Shown here piece by piece: positions 7,416 through 16,834 of a stretch of DNA of 64,000 nucleotides. Each line of letters starts with the position of its first letter. The first letter of the stretch is position 1. A program made the position numbers and the translations under genes. Under the pieces are notes generated by a model that searched no databases, was not told where the DNA came from, and was given only the letters and a program-made list of their open reading frames with translations. The stretch comes from Oscillospiraceae bacterium (GTDB lineage Bacteria; Bacillota; Clostridia; Oscillospirales; Ruminococcaceae): assembly GCA_020054675.1 (NCBI GenBank), contig JAIHAL010000001.1:1-64000 (forward strand). Direction: 5' to 3'.

Positions 7416-8591
7416 TTAAACCTTTAGCATGGCATCCCTTGGAGAAATTTTGTAGCTTTTATATTTTATTATTGCTAGAACCACACCAAATAGAAGCACT
7501 GCCAGTAAAATCACTGATAAATATACATAAGTATTTATCATATACTGCTGAACACTGTACCCTAAAAATTGGCTCAGATTGTAATTCAAATAGGCTTTTA
7601 CAGCATGTACACCTATTAATGCAATAATGATAGATAATAAAATACTTGCTCCAAAGCCCCCAATAAAAGTCTTTGTTATAAATGAATCCGACACACCCAA
7701 AGCTTTTAATAAACCTACTTTTTTTGTTACTCCCTTCATGAAATATGAAATTAAAAGGAAAAGTATCAAAATACTAATAACAAACACAAAAGCTAAATTA
7801 TAAATCATATTTTTAAGTGAATTATATTTCTGCTCATAATTCTCAATAATATTAGTAGCATTATATTTATTTATTATTTCATTTCTTATCTTTCTAACTT
7901 TATCATATGCTTTTAAACTATCAGAATCCCTAAAGTATATTAATGTGGTATTTTCTTGATTGTTTTTCCCATTTCCTTGCTCAAAAGTTTGCCTTGAAAT
8001 AAATATAGCTCCTTTAAAATAATATACATTATCGTTTAGTATACCTGTTACAATATATTGTGATGAATCGGTATTTCCTGGATTTTTATTTAATGTCACA
8101 GGCGGTTCTAATTTATCTCCAACTTTTACATTAAAATATCTTGCTGCATAAGACCCTATTACCGCTTCTTTTTTTCCGGGAGAAGGAAGTCGCCCTTCCT
8201 TTAAGGAATTTTTTAGCTCATTATTAAAAAAGTCATCATAAACACCATAAACCATATAATTTACTTTCTCAAATGTTTTAGCACTTTCTATCGAACAAAT
8301 ATTCCTGCTAATAGCACCATATACTCTCATTTCATTCCCAACAAGTTCTTTAACTCTTTGACTCAATCCATTGGTATCATTGTACATTTTATATCTATAA
8401 ACACCATCATCATCAAGTTTACCATTCATTTGAACATCAGGAATTGAAAATTGGGTTGATTGGCTAAACAAAATAACCATCTGAATACCCACATATAAAA
8501 GCAATATTATAAAAACACTAATAAAAGCAATTAGTATTCTCTTTTTTTCAAAGAAAATGTTTATGAAAATTTTCTTGTACATGCTGTTCAT
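7416..8591 (-). CDS. ABC transporter permease, FtsX/MacB type
   Basis: This 391-residue protein has an N-terminal membrane helix (about 20-40), a large external MacB_PCD-like domain (about 45-265), then three helices of the FtsX domain (about 270-380). It pairs with the ATPase gene just upstream (six bases between them), making a type VII ABC system. Such systems work as mechanotransmitters for peptide or lipoprotein release, antibiotic or bacteriocin efflux, or immunity. A second ATG nine bases downstream (8582) is better spaced from AAGGGGG and may be the true start. Confidence 0.82.
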   Translation of the reverse strand: MNSMYKKIFINIFFEKKRILIAFISVFIILLLYVGIQMVILFSQSTQFSIPDVQMNGKLDDDGVYRYKMYNDTNGLSQRVKELVGNEMRVYGAISRNICSIESAKTFEKVNYMVYGVYDDFFNNELKNSLKEGRLPSPGKKEAVIGSYAARYFNVKVGDKLEPPVTLNKNPGNTDSSQYIVTGILNDNVYYFKGAIFISRQTFEQGNGKNNQENTTLIYFRDSDSLKAYDKVRKIRNEIINKYNATNIIENYEQKYNSLKNMIYNLAFVFVISILILFLLISYFMKGVTKKVGLLKALGVSDSFITKTFIGGFGASILLSIIIALIGVHAVKAYLNYNLSQFLGYSVQQYMINTYVYLSVILLAVLLFGVVLAIIKYKSYKISPRDAMLKV

Positions 8592-8597
8592 GCCCCC

Positions 8598-9248
8598 TTA
8601 AAATCTTAAAATTTGGTCACTATAAGTATCAAAATATTCGTTATGGCTTGTAACAATAACTAGCTTATTGTTTTTATGGCAGTAGTCATTAATAAAATCA
8701 ACTATTCGTTTAGCATTTTCATCATCCAAATTAGATACTGGCTCATCGCAAATCAACACAGACGGGTTTTTTATTATAGCTCTTGCAATCCCTACTCTCT
8801 GTTGTTCACCTCCAGATAATTCAAATGGGTAATGGGTTGCTCTATGTCCTAAGTTTAACAAATCTAGGATTTCAGTTGCTTTTTTTATTATTTCCTGCTT
8901 ATTCCACCTGTTTTCACATACATCTAGCAATATAATATTTTCTAAAACCGTTAATCCTTCAAATAGATTATAGTCTTGAAAAACAATACCTATCCGTTCT
9001 TTTCTAATGCTACACTTTCTTTCATTATTCAGACTGTTTACCTTTTCATTATCAAAATAAATTTCTCCACCAGTTTCATTTTGAAGCAAAGCCAAAAGTG
9101 TTAATAAAGTAGTCTTACCTTTTCCAGATTCCCCTTTTATAAGATATAATTTACCACTCTCAAAAAGGTAATTAAAATCTTTAATAACTTCAATTCTTTT
9201 GTTCCTTTTGATATATACTTTGCTTAAATTGCTAACCTTTATATTCAA
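8598..9248 (-). CDS. ABC transporter ATP-binding protein, LolD/MacB type
   Basis: A 216-residue ATPase with Walker A GESGKGKT (39-46), Q-loop VFQDYNLF, signature LSGGEQQR (143-150), Walker B VLICDEP (163-169) and H-loop TSHN. The length fits stand-alone MacB/LolD-type ATPases that serve FtsX-like permeases; it also resembles ATPases of lactococcin-972-type export loci. The TTG start at 9248 is supported by AAAGGGG about 10 bases upstream. First gene of the four-gene minus-strand operon. Confidence 0.88.
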   Translation of the reverse strand: MNIKVSNLSKVYIKRNKRIEVIKDFNYLFESGKLYLIKGESGKGKTTLLTLLALLQNETGGEIYFDNEKVNSLNNERKCSIRKERIGIVFQDYNLFEGLTVLENIILLDVCENRWNKQEIIKKATEILDLLNLGHRATHYPFELSGGEQQRVGIARAIIKNPSVLICDEPVSNLDDENAKRIVDFINDYCHKNNKLVIVTSHNEYFDTYSDQILRF

Positions 9249-9364
9249 GCTTATGACCCCTTTCCAATCAAATTATTTTTCTAATATCTCAAATCTTATC
9301 AAACCCTCTTTATCTTCAAGGATATAATTATTAGTCCTTGTTTTAAAAATACAATTAATTTGTG

Positions 9365-9511
9365 CTATTTCAATAAAACGGTTATAGCCGCGATATAATA
9401 GCATTGTAATTTTATGTATTCACGCAACAGGAAGATTGATTCGGATACATCAAGCTTCTTCCATTTGCGAAAACATGAATAGACGGTTTGTCGGTGACCA
9501 TACCACTCATA
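9365..9511 (-). pseudogene. Possible IS5-type OrfA fragment
   Basis: The minus strand has an open frame encoding WYGHRQTVYSCFRKWKK, followed by SESIF. This resembles the W-x-TVY-x-R-x-x-RW block of IS5-type OrfA (DUF4096) and the HTVYVRMNRWSK segment at 45920-46102. No start and no flanking domain are present. The 9249-9696 gap otherwise shows only the metE promoter. Confidence 0.4.
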
Positions 9512-9651
9512 TTATCAGTTTACATCATTTTTCCATCTTGTGCAATATTTATTTTTAAAATAAGGGCTGATAAAATATTATTGTTGTATTCATATAGAAA
9601 AAAACTATACTAACTCATAGAAACTCCGTATTTTTTATAGCTTTAAAGTTG

Positions 9652-9660
9652 TGATATAAT
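9652..9660 (+). promoter_or_regulatory. Extended -10 promoter of metE
   Basis: TGATATAAT at 9652-9660 gives TG-N-TATAAT; the -35 region is only T-rich. The 5' leader would be about 30 bases, leaving no room for an S-box or T-box, so control probably works at initiation, plausibly by the LysR protein encoded downstream. Confidence 0.55.
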
Positions 9661-9696
9661 TATTCAAACGATTTTGATGAAAGGAATAATTATATC

Positions 9697-11973
9697 ATGA
9701 AAACTTCTGTTGTAGGGTATCCGAGGATAGGGGCGCAAAGGGAGCTTAAATTTGCCTTGGAAAGCTTTTTTAAGGGTTCTCTGGCTGTTGAAGAATTGAA
9801 AAGAATCGCAAAGGATTTAAGAATTTTACATTGGAGGAGCCAAAAGGATGCCGGAGTGGATTTTATTCCGTCAAACGATTTTTCTTATTGCGACGGGATG
9901 CTTGATACTGCTGTCATGCTTGGGGCTGTGCCTAAGAGATATAAAAATTTAAAGCTCGACGAACTTTCCGAATATTTTTCGATGGCAAGAGGGTATCAGG
10001 GCGAACGGGGAGATGTAAAGGCCCTTGCCATGAAAAAATGGTTTAATACAAATTATCATTATATGGTGCCTGAAATTGAGGATGAAATGGAATTAAAACT
10101 TTCCGGCGCAAAGCTTTTTGATGAATTTGTTGAAGCAAAAGATGCCGGAATAGTGGCAAAACCTGTTTTGATAGGCCCGTTTACGTTTTTAAAGCTTGCA
10201 AGATATACCGGCAAAAGGACTTGTTTTGATTTTGAAAATCAAATTGCCGATGCGTATTCGGATGCGTTGGGAAAACTTGCTAAGCTTGGGGCAAAATGGG
10301 TTCAGATTGACGAGCCTTTTCTTGTTATGGATTTGACAAGTGAGGATGTAGAATTTTTTGTTTCGCTTTACTCCAAACTTCTTAAAAACAAACATGGAAT
10401 CAAAGTGCTTTTGCAGACTTATTTTGGCGATATAAGGGACTGCTGGAACGACGTTATGCCGCTTGATTTTGACGGAATAGGCATTGATTTTGTTGAAGGC
10501 ATGAAAAGCCTTGAACTTTTGGAAAAGAACGGATTTGACAATAATAAAATTCTTTTTGCCGGAGTGGTAAACGGTAAAAATATTTGGAAAAATAATTATC
10601 AAAAGACAATTTTGCTTTTGAATTCCATAAGGAAGTATGCAAGCAATGTAATAATAGGAACTTCCTGTTCACTTTTGCATGTTCCCTATACGCTTGAAAG
10701 CGAAAGGAAACTGCCTGATTCCTATAAAAAGCATCTTGCCTTTGCAAAAGAAAAACTGGCTGAACTTTCTGAGCTGAAAAAACTTGCCGAAGATGACGAC
10801 TATGCTAAAAACAGCATTTTTATTGAAAATTACGGGATTTTTTCTTCGGCAAGGAGCGGCGTAAACAATGCGGTTAGAGAAAGGGTTGCCTCACTTGTTC
10901 AAAAGGATTTCATAAGGCTGCCGGATTTTCATGAAAGGGAAAAAATTCAAAGGGAGGAATTTAAGCTTCCGTTCCTGCCGACTACTACAATAGGCTCTTT
11001 TCCACAGACTGAGGATGTAAGGGCAAATCGTGCGGCATTTAAAAGCGGCAAAATAACCGAGGAAGAATATAAAAACTTCAACAAGAAAAAAATAGCTGAC
11101 TGCATAAAGCTTCAAGAAAAAATAGGCCTTGATGTTTTGGTTCACGGCGAATTTGAAAGAAATGACATGGTTGAGTATTTCGGAGAGTGCCTTGATGGGT
11201 TTATATTTACGGAAAAGGCATGGGTTCAGTCTTATGGAACAAGATGCGTAAAGCCGCCGATAATATGGGGGGATATATCAAGGACAAGGCCTATGACGGT
11301 TGAATATTCTGTTTATGCCCAAAGCCTTTCTGAAAAGCCTGTAAAGGGAATGCTTACCGGGCCGGTGACAATACTTAACTGGTCGTTTCCAAGGGAGGAT
11401 ATAAGCCTTAGGGATATGGCAATGCAGATTGCCCTTGCCATAAGGGAAGAAGTGCTTGAATTGGAAGCCAACGGAATAAGAGTGATACAAGTTGATGAAG
11501 CGGCTCTGAAAGAAAAGCTTCCACTCAGAAAAGCGGATTGGGGCAAGGGATACCTTGATTGGGCAATTCCGGCGTTCAGGCTTGTCCACAGCGGGGTAAA
11601 ACCGCAGACGCAAATCCATACACATATGTGTTACAGCGAGTTTGAAAGCATCGTAAAGGAAATAGATGATATGGATGCGGATGTGATTACTTTTGAGGCG
11701 TCCCGTTCAAATCTTGACATAATTGACGCACTTTGCGCATGCGGATTTAAAACACAGGTAGGCCCCGGCGTTTATGACATACATTCCCCAAGAATCCCGT
11801 CGGTTGAGGAAATGAAGGAAACTTTGATAAAAATCTTAAAGAAAATCCCTAAGGAAAAGTTATGGGTAAATCCCGACTGCGGCTTAAAGACAAGGGGAGA
11901 AAGGGAAACCACTCCAAGCCTTGAAAACCTTGTTGCGGCCGCAAAGCAGATAAGGGAAGAACTTAAAAATTGA
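9697..11973 (+). CDS. metE: Cobalamin-independent methionine synthase
   Basis: MetE (EC 2.1.1.14) moves a methyl group from 5-methyltetrahydrofolate polyglutamate to homocysteine in the cytosol. The 758-residue length matches the family. The N-terminal half opens with SVVGYPRIGAQRELKFALE; the C-terminal catalytic half has FLPTTTIGSFPQT and the zinc ligands His and Cys of HTHMCYSEF (about 641-643), Glu of FEASRS (about 665) and Cys of NPDCGLKTRG (about 726). AAAGGAA precedes the ATG. A LysR gene follows 46 bases downstream, an arrangement that suggests homocysteine- or methionine-responsive control. Confidence 0.97.
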   Translation: MKTSVVGYPRIGAQRELKFALESFFKGSLAVEELKRIAKDLRILHWRSQKDAGVDFIPSNDFSYCDGMLDTAVMLGAVPKRYKNLKLDELSEYFSMARGYQGERGDVKALAMKKWFNTNYHYMVPEIEDEMELKLSGAKLFDEFVEAKDAGIVAKPVLIGPFTFLKLARYTGKRTCFDFENQIADAYSDALGKLAKLGAKWVQIDEPFLVMDLTSEDVEFFVSLYSKLLKNKHGIKVLLQTYFGDIRDCWNDVMPLDFDGIGIDFVEGMKSLELLEKNGFDNNKILFAGVVNGKNIWKNNYQKTILLLNSIRKYASNVIIGTSCSLLHVPYTLESERKLPDSYKKHLAFAKEKLAELSELKKLAEDDDYAKNSIFIENYGIFSSARSGVNNAVRERVASLVQKDFIRLPDFHEREKIQREEFKLPFLPTTTIGSFPQTEDVRANRAAFKSGKITEEEYKNFNKKKIADCIKLQEKIGLDVLVHGEFERNDMVEYFGECLDGFIFTEKAWVQSYGTRCVKPPIIWGDISRTRPMTVEYSVYAQSLSEKPVKGMLTGPVTILNWSFPREDISLRDMAMQIALAIREEVLELEANGIRVIQVDEAALKEKLPLRKADWGKGYLDWAIPAFRLVHSGVKPQTQIHTHMCYSEFESIVKEIDDMDADVITFEASRSNLDIIDALCACGFKTQVGPGVYDIHSPRIPSVEEMKETLIKILKKIPKEKLWVNPDCGLKTRGERETTPSLENLVAAAKQIREELKN

Positions 11974-11998
11974 CTTTTTGGTTTAAAAAGGGTATAAT
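11970..11998 (+). promoter_or_regulatory. SigA-type promoter of the LysR gene
   Basis: TTGACT (11970-11975), 17-bp spacer, TATAAT (11993-11998). The -35 box overlaps the metE stop codon (11971-11973), so the regulator can be expressed independently of metE. Confidence 0.75.
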
Positions 11999-12028
11999 AA
12001 AGAATAATTTTCAAGAACGGTGATGCTT

Positions 12029-12952
12029 ATGACTTTGCAGCAAATAAAGTATGTGGTTAAAATAGTTGAATGCGCCTCCATAAGCGAAGCCGCAAAAAGG
12101 CTGTTTATCTCGCAGCCGAGCCTTTCCAATGCAGTAAAGGAGCTTGAAAACGAACTTGGAATTGAAATTTTCAGCCGCTCTTCCCGGGGGATATCGCTGT
12201 CTCCCGAGGGGGCGGAATTTCTTTCCTATGCAAGACAGGTTTTGGAGCAGGCGGAACTTTTGGAGCAAAGGTATAAACAAAAAAAGCCGTTAAGGCAGCT
12301 TTGCTCTGTTTCGACTCAGCATTATGCTTTTGCGGTAAATGCTTTTGTAAATCTGATAAAATCAAGCAATGCGGACGAATATGAATTTACTTTAAGGGAA
12401 ACAAGAACGCACGATATAATTGAGGATGTAAAAAACCTCCGCAGTGAAATAGGTATTTTATATATAAGCGATTTTAATCAAAAGGTAATGGCAAGGCTTT
12501 TCAGGGAGAACCATCTTGCCTTCAATCCGCTGTTTGAGGCAAAGCCGCATATTTTTGTAAGCGCATCAAATCCTCTTGCGTCAAAAGAGTTTGCAACGCT
12601 TGAAGATTTGGATGATTATCCATGCCTTTCCTTTGAACAAGGGGAACATAATTCTTTTTATTTTTCGGAGGAAATTTTAAGTACGGTTTATCATAAAAAA
12701 AGCATCCATGTAAGCGACAGGGCGACACTTTTCAATCTTTTGATAGGTCTTAACGGGTATACTATTTGTACGGGAGTTTTAAGCAGGGACTTAAACGGCG
12801 ATAATATAATTTCAGTGCCGTTGAAATGCAATGAAAAAATTCTTGTCGGCTGGATTGTAAATAAAAAAGCGCTGCTCAGCAAGCAGGCGCAAAATTATAT
12901 AGAGGAACTTAAAAAGCTTATTTCCGAATATGGATTTGAAGTGCTTTCATAA
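12029..12952 (+). CDS. LysR-family transcriptional regulator
   Basis: About 307 residues with an N-terminal winged helix-turn-helix (MTLQQIKYVVKIVECASISEAAKRLFISQPSLSNAVKELENELG pattern, first 60 residues) and a LysR substrate-binding domain from about residue 90. LysR proteins bind DNA as tetramers and respond to a small molecule. The position just after metE suggests a role in methionine or sulfur control, but the ligand cannot be seen. GTG at 12020 and ATG at 12023 are alternative starts; ATG at 12029 matches the family N-terminus. Confidence 0.85.
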   Translation: MTLQQIKYVVKIVECASISEAAKRLFISQPSLSNAVKELENELGIEIFSRSSRGISLSPEGAEFLSYARQVLEQAELLEQRYKQKKPLRQLCSVSTQHYAFAVNAFVNLIKSSNADEYEFTLRETRTHDIIEDVKNLRSEIGILYISDFNQKVMARLFRENHLAFNPLFEAKPHIFVSASNPLASKEFATLEDLDDYPCLSFEQGEHNSFYFSEEILSTVYHKKSIHVSDRATLFNLLIGLNGYTICTGVLSRDLNGDNIISVPLKCNEKILVGWIVNKKALLSKQAQNYIEELKKLISEYGFEVLS

Positions 12953-12967
12953 AAGGAGTAAATTTGA

Positions 12968-13489
12968 ATGCGTGCTTTTATAGCGGTTGATTTTTGCAAA
13001 GAAACAAAGGATAAACTTTTTTGCGCCGCAAATGAACTTAAAGCTTTATCAATCAAGGGCAGCTTTACAAGACATGAAAATTTTCATTTGACGTTGGCTT
13101 TTTTGGGGGAAATTTCATCAGGCGAGACCGAAAAGGCAAAGGATATTTTAAATAAAACAGAGGCAAGGCCGTTTGAACTTATAATCAGCGGGAAGGGGAT
13201 TTTTAAACGTCCCGGCGGAGATATATTTTGGGTTGGGATTCAAAATCCCGCCGAAATAGAAGAGCTTTGTATGAGATTGAGGAAAGAATTGGTTTACAAC
13301 GGTTTTAAAATTGAAGATAAAAAATTTTCCCCGCACATAACTTTGGGCAGGGAAATTTTATTAAAAGATAATTCTGTTTGGGATTTTAAAATAAATGCAG
13401 CTGAAAAAGTAAATAAGATAAGCTTAATGAAATCCGAAAGGATAAACGGAAAACTTGTTTATACAGAAGTCTTTGCCAAACAGTTATAA
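12968..13489 (+). CDS. thpR: RNA 2',3'-cyclic phosphodiesterase
   Basis: The 173-residue 2H phosphoesterase carries both catalytic motifs: H40-L-T42 in NFHLTLAFLG and a second H-I-T in SPHITLGR near residue 123. The N-terminus MRAFIAVDF is typical of ThpR/LigT, which opens 2',3'-cyclic phosphates on RNA in vitro; its physiological role is uncertain. AAAAGGAGT precedes the ATG. It follows the LysR gene by 15 bases and may share its transcript. The last six bases overlap the end of the convergent gene. Confidence 0.9.
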   Translation: MRAFIAVDFCKETKDKLFCAANELKALSIKGSFTRHENFHLTLAFLGEISSGETEKAKDILNKTEARPFELIISGKGIFKRPGGDIFWVGIQNPAEIEELCMRLRKELVYNGFKIEDKKFSPHITLGREILLKDNSVWDFKINAAEKVNKISLMKSERINGKLVYTEVFAKQL

Positions 13490-14536
13490 AATGCAAACCA
13501 GTTTCCATTGCCCGTCGGATTTTATAAATGCCATGCTGTAATTTACATCATAGGAGTTTTCGCGGTATTTTCTTTTCAGCGTGTATTTGAATGAAATATC
13601 GGCGGTAAAATGTGTTTCATCATATTTTACTATATTTGTTATGGATACGTTGTTATATTCAAAAGTATGTTCCGGCTGCCATTCATTTTTAAAATCCTTG
13701 ATTTTTTTGTAGAATGACGACTCCTTGAAAAGGTAAGGGGAAAGCTCGTCAAAGCTTATGTCTTGAGTTGTATATGTGGCGTATTTTATTGCCGCGGTTT
13801 GCACGACTTCTTTTGCTTCATTTTCAAATTCCTTGCTTACTTCCGGATAGGCCAAAAAGCTGTCGTCCTGCTTTGAAACTTTGCATTTTTCTCCGTTTTC
13901 CAAAGCGGCCGATATTTCAGGTTCATTTAGAAGCCCTGAAATTTCATATGTGGAAAACTGCGGTGCAAGTTCTTGGTTCAGCAAAACCGAATATGCGCTT
14001 ATTGAGTGCTGATTTTCTTTTAAGTATTTATCAGAAACGGCAGTATTGCCAATATATACTTTTGCCCCTTTGGGGGCAATTATTTTTGCCTGTTTTTTCC
14101 CTGATATTTTTTCGGTTGCAATTTTCCAGCCTTCAAGCCCGAATTTATCTTTTTTCCCATCAGGCGAAAGCGAAAAAGAAAGAATTTCTTTTTCGCCGCA
14201 AAAAAGCCCGTATTTTAAAGTTTTTCCGTCGTTTCCGGTTTTGAATACCTTTATGCTTGAAATATTTCCGTTTGCAAGATTGCTTATGTATTTTGAAAGC
14301 ATCTTTTCGTCATTGAATTCGTTTGCTTGAAATCCGGAAGTTTCTATGATTTGTGAAAAATCGCCTTCTAAAAGTTTTTGCGCGTAATTTTCAGCTATTC
14401 TTGCCGGATTTTGCTTTTCATAGGCTTCAAGATAATCCCATAAATAATTTAAAGCAAAAACCATTGAAATTGAAAGCAAAGTTGTTAAGATAAGCATAAA
14501 AATTGAAAATATGCTTATTTTTTTCTTTTTTGGCAT
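13484..14536 (-). CDS. Membrane-anchored protein, hypothetical
   Basis: A 350-residue protein with a basic start (MPKKKKIS), one membrane helix (residues about 8-30) and a long external part with at least two NTF2-like or repeat-like alpha/beta segments (AENYAQKLLEGDFSQII; VVQTAAIKYATYTTQDISF; DGQWKLVCIL). The C-terminal FKYTLKRKYRENSYDVNYSM...W resembles extracellular NTF2-like domains. I do not recognise the family. It is the last gene of a minus-strand group with an NAGPA-type protein and a GT2-GtrA protein, suggesting a cell-surface role. Confidence 0.6.
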   Translation of the reverse strand: MPKKKKISIFSIFMLILTTLLSISMVFALNYLWDYLEAYEKQNPARIAENYAQKLLEGDFSQIIETSGFQANEFNDEKMLSKYISNLANGNISSIKVFKTGNDGKTLKYGLFCGEKEILSFSLSPDGKKDKFGLEGWKIATEKISGKKQAKIIAPKGAKVYIGNTAVSDKYLKENQHSISAYSVLLNQELAPQFSTYEISGLLNEPEISAALENGEKCKVSKQDDSFLAYPEVSKEFENEAKEVVQTAAIKYATYTTQDISFDELSPYLFKESSFYKKIKDFKNEWQPEHTFEYNNVSITNIVKYDETHFTADISFKYTLKRKYRENSYDVNYSMAFIKSDGQWKLVCIL

Positions 14537-14567
14537 GATAAAAATGCTCCTTTGGGGGTTTTGCCGG

Positions 14568-15590
14568 TTATTTTACGACAAATGCTGACGGAAGCTTTCG
14601 AGGCCCGTAAACGGAAGCGCATACATTTATTATTTCGCCGTTGTAATACATTGTGGTTGAGGAGCCTCCGTCAAGATTTGCGGCATTTATTGCGCCATAT
14701 TCTTCCATAATGTTTATGCAGTCTTCATAAGTAGCTCCTAAACTGTCAGCCTGCCTTCCGTCTATAACCAGAAGCAGTACGGCTCCATCTTTTCTTTGGC
14801 CTATGCAGGTCCGAGGATTAAGCCCGCCTCCGCTGCCTTGAACTTCGGCTCTTTTGCCGTTTACAATAAATACCGGCCCGAAACTTACCGCATCGCGGAT
14901 ATTTTTTTCAATTGCCTGCTTTGCAGTCATAAGCCCTACAATCAGCTTGTTTTCGCTGTCAAATCCGATTACGCAAGATTTTCCGCCCGTATCGGACAAA
15001 ATTTTCCCGTCCTTTATGATAACACCTTTTGGCTGGCCGCCGTTCCCGACGCCGTTTTCATCCATAAATCCTCCGGCATTTATTCCTGCTACGGCATTTT
15101 CGCTTTTTACCATTTCGTCTATTTTAAGGCCCTCCGCCTCATCTCCAAATTTAGGCGGAACAGCAACATGAATTCTTGACGGGTCGTATACAATCATCAT
15201 TTTGCCTTTAAATCCGGCGCCTTTGATGTCAATGACCTCAATACCCTTTTTTTCTTCTGAAATTTCCGTATTCTTTGGAATATCAATAAGTTTTTCGTCT
15301 GTAATTTCGGCAGTTGTTTTTGCGGAATTTTTTAAGATTATAGAATTTATTTCCTCGTCGGTAAAATAAATCCTTGCCAAAAATTTTGCAGCGCTGGTTT
15401 CCATCACCGTTGTGACAAACAAATCCCTTGCAGCCTTTGATGGGCCATAGCAGACTATCGTCATTGCGCTGAAAACGAAAAATATAAAAAATGCTGAAAT
15501 TACGCCGATGGTAATAAAAAATTTACCTGCGGCATTTTTTAAAAAAGCTTTAATATCAATGTTTTTTTCCATTTTTAAAAACCCATTCAC
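14568..15590 (-). CDS. Phosphodiester glycosidase (NAGPA) family protein
   Basis: Up to 340 residues: an N-terminal membrane helix (about 20-45), then a domain with GINAGGF, NPRTCIGQRKDG, LLVIDGRQ and NAANLDGGSSTTMYYNGEIIN, the conserved features of PF09992 (related to N-acetylglucosamine-1-phosphodiester alpha-N-acetylglucosaminidase, found in bacterial exopolysaccharide-associated proteins). It probably hydrolyses a sugar phosphodiester outside the cell; the substrate is unknown. The GTG start at 15590 overlaps the upstream glycosyltransferase by 35 bases; ATG at 15572 is an alternative. Overlap implies translational coupling. Confidence 0.85.
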   Translation of the reverse strand: MNGFLKMEKNIDIKAFLKNAAGKFFITIGVISAFFIFFVFSAMTIVCYGPSKAARDLFVTTVMETSAAKFLARIYFTDEEINSIILKNSAKTTAEITDEKLIDIPKNTEISEEKKGIEVIDIKGAGFKGKMMIVYDPSRIHVAVPPKFGDEAEGLKIDEMVKSENAVAGINAGGFMDENGVGNGGQPKGVIIKDGKILSDTGGKSCVIGFDSENKLIVGLMTAKQAIEKNIRDAVSFGPVFIVNGKRAEVQGSGGGLNPRTCIGQRKDGAVLLLVIDGRQADSLGATYEDCINIMEEYGAINAANLDGGSSTTMYYNGEIINVCASVYGPRKLPSAFVVK

Positions 15591-16599
15591 GCTGAATTTG
15601 AAAACTTATCAGGAAAAGCACAAAATCTACCATAATTTTCAGAATTAAAGGCTTAAATCCAAGCAGTAAGGTTAATGCATAAACTCCGCCGTAAGAACAA
15701 AGCATTTGAATAATGCAAAGAGTGTAATATTTTGCGGCTGAAACCCTTAAACCGTTTTTGGATTTAAAGACAAGATTTTTGTTTGCAAGAAAATTTAAAA
15801 ATGAAGAAACAGCCCTTGCAATTGCTGTGGCAGCAAAAATTTGCAAGGATTTTTGGACATCTTTTAAAAGAAAAATCAAAAATGCAAAAACTGCAAAATC
15901 AATGAAAGTGGAGAAAAGGGAGGCCCATAAAAACTTTAAAAGCACCTTGTAAATGCTTATGGAATCCAGAAGGGGATTAAAATGGCTTTTTTTGTTTTTT
16001 TCAAGATAAATTGTTTTTATGGGGATTTGCCTTATTTCAATCCCATGCTTTTTGGCATCAAGGAGCATGTTAGTTTCATATTCAAAACGTTCTCCGGGAG
16101 TGTCGAGGAAAAGCATGACGCATTCGTTTGAAAGTGCGCGGAGTCCGGTTTGCGTATCCGATATATTCAGCCCGCATAGCGAGCGGAAAATAAATGCCGT
16201 TATTTTGTTGCCAAGACGGCTCCTTAAAGGAATTTCTTCAAGTGAAAAATTCCTTGTCCCAAGCACAAGCCGGCCGGAATTTAAAATTTCCGAAGCACAG
16301 GCGTAAATATCCTCAATATCATGTTGATTATCGGAATCCGCCAAGACAACTCCCAAGCATTCAGGGCTGTAATTGTTCAGGTAATAATTTAAGGCGGTTT
16401 TTATTGCCCGTCCTTTTCCAAGATTTTTTGCATGGTGCAGAACATCGCAGTCCTCACTTATAACATCAAAATAATGCTTGTCAGAACTTCCGTCATCAAC
16501 GACTATTATATGTGCAAAAGCTTTTTCTTTAAGAGCCGCAACAACTTCAAGCAATTTTTCATCAGGGTCAAGCGAGGGGATAATAGCGCAAATATTCAA
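15556..16599 (-). CDS. Glycosyltransferase family 2 with GtrA-like membrane domain
   Basis: The N-terminal about 220 residues form a GT2 domain of the dolichyl-phosphate-mannose synthase type (NICAIIPSLDP, VVDDGSSD, VLADSDNQHD, RSRLGNKITAF). The C-terminal about 130 residues contain four helices of the GtrA family (FIDFAVFAFLIFLLKD, FLNFLANKNLVFKS). Fusion of the two makes a polyprenyl-phosphate-sugar synthase plus flippase-like unit, used in glycosylation of surface polymers. I place the start at TTG 16599 (LNICAII); TTG at 16635 is an upstream in-frame alternative with an unusual N-terminus. Confidence 0.85.
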   Translation of the reverse strand: MNICAIIPSLDPDEKLLEVVAALKEKAFAHIIVVDDGSSDKHYFDVISEDCDVLHHAKNLGKGRAIKTALNYYLNNYSPECLGVVLADSDNQHDIEDIYACASEILNSGRLVLGTRNFSLEEIPLRSRLGNKITAFIFRSLCGLNISDTQTGLRALSNECVMLFLDTPGERFEYETNMLLDAKKHGIEIRQIPIKTIYLEKNKKSHFNPLLDSISIYKVLLKFLWASLFSTFIDFAVFAFLIFLLKDVQKSLQIFAATAIARAVSSFLNFLANKNLVFKSKNGLRVSAAKYYTLCIIQMLCSYGGVYALTLLLGFKPLILKIMVDFVLFLISFQIQREWVFKNGKKH

Positions 16600-16734
16600 A
16601 CGAACACCAGCCTTTTTATTTTTATTATACAACAAAAAATTAATAATTTCAACCTAATTTTTTTATACATTTAATGCTTCAAAATAAACAGCTTGGTGTG
16701 TGCAAGAATATCGTGAATTGTCAAAAGGCGGAGA

Positions 16735-16763
16735 TTGACAAACATATAAGTTGTTTATATAAT
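16735..16763 (+). promoter_or_regulatory. Consensus SigA promoter of the CPBP gene
   Basis: TTGACA (16735-16740), 17-bp spacer, TATAAT (16758-16763), both perfect matches, about 70 bases before the chosen ATG. Confidence 0.85.
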
Positions 16764-16834
16764 AATGTTAGTAAATATTGCATATTTGTGTTGGTATATT
16801 AAAATCTTTGGGGAAAATAAGGGGAAAAATCAAA

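Noticed and set aside
9249-9696. S-box or T-box riboswitch before metE
   Set aside because: The promoter lies about 35 bases before the start; no conserved riboswitch core is present in the gap.
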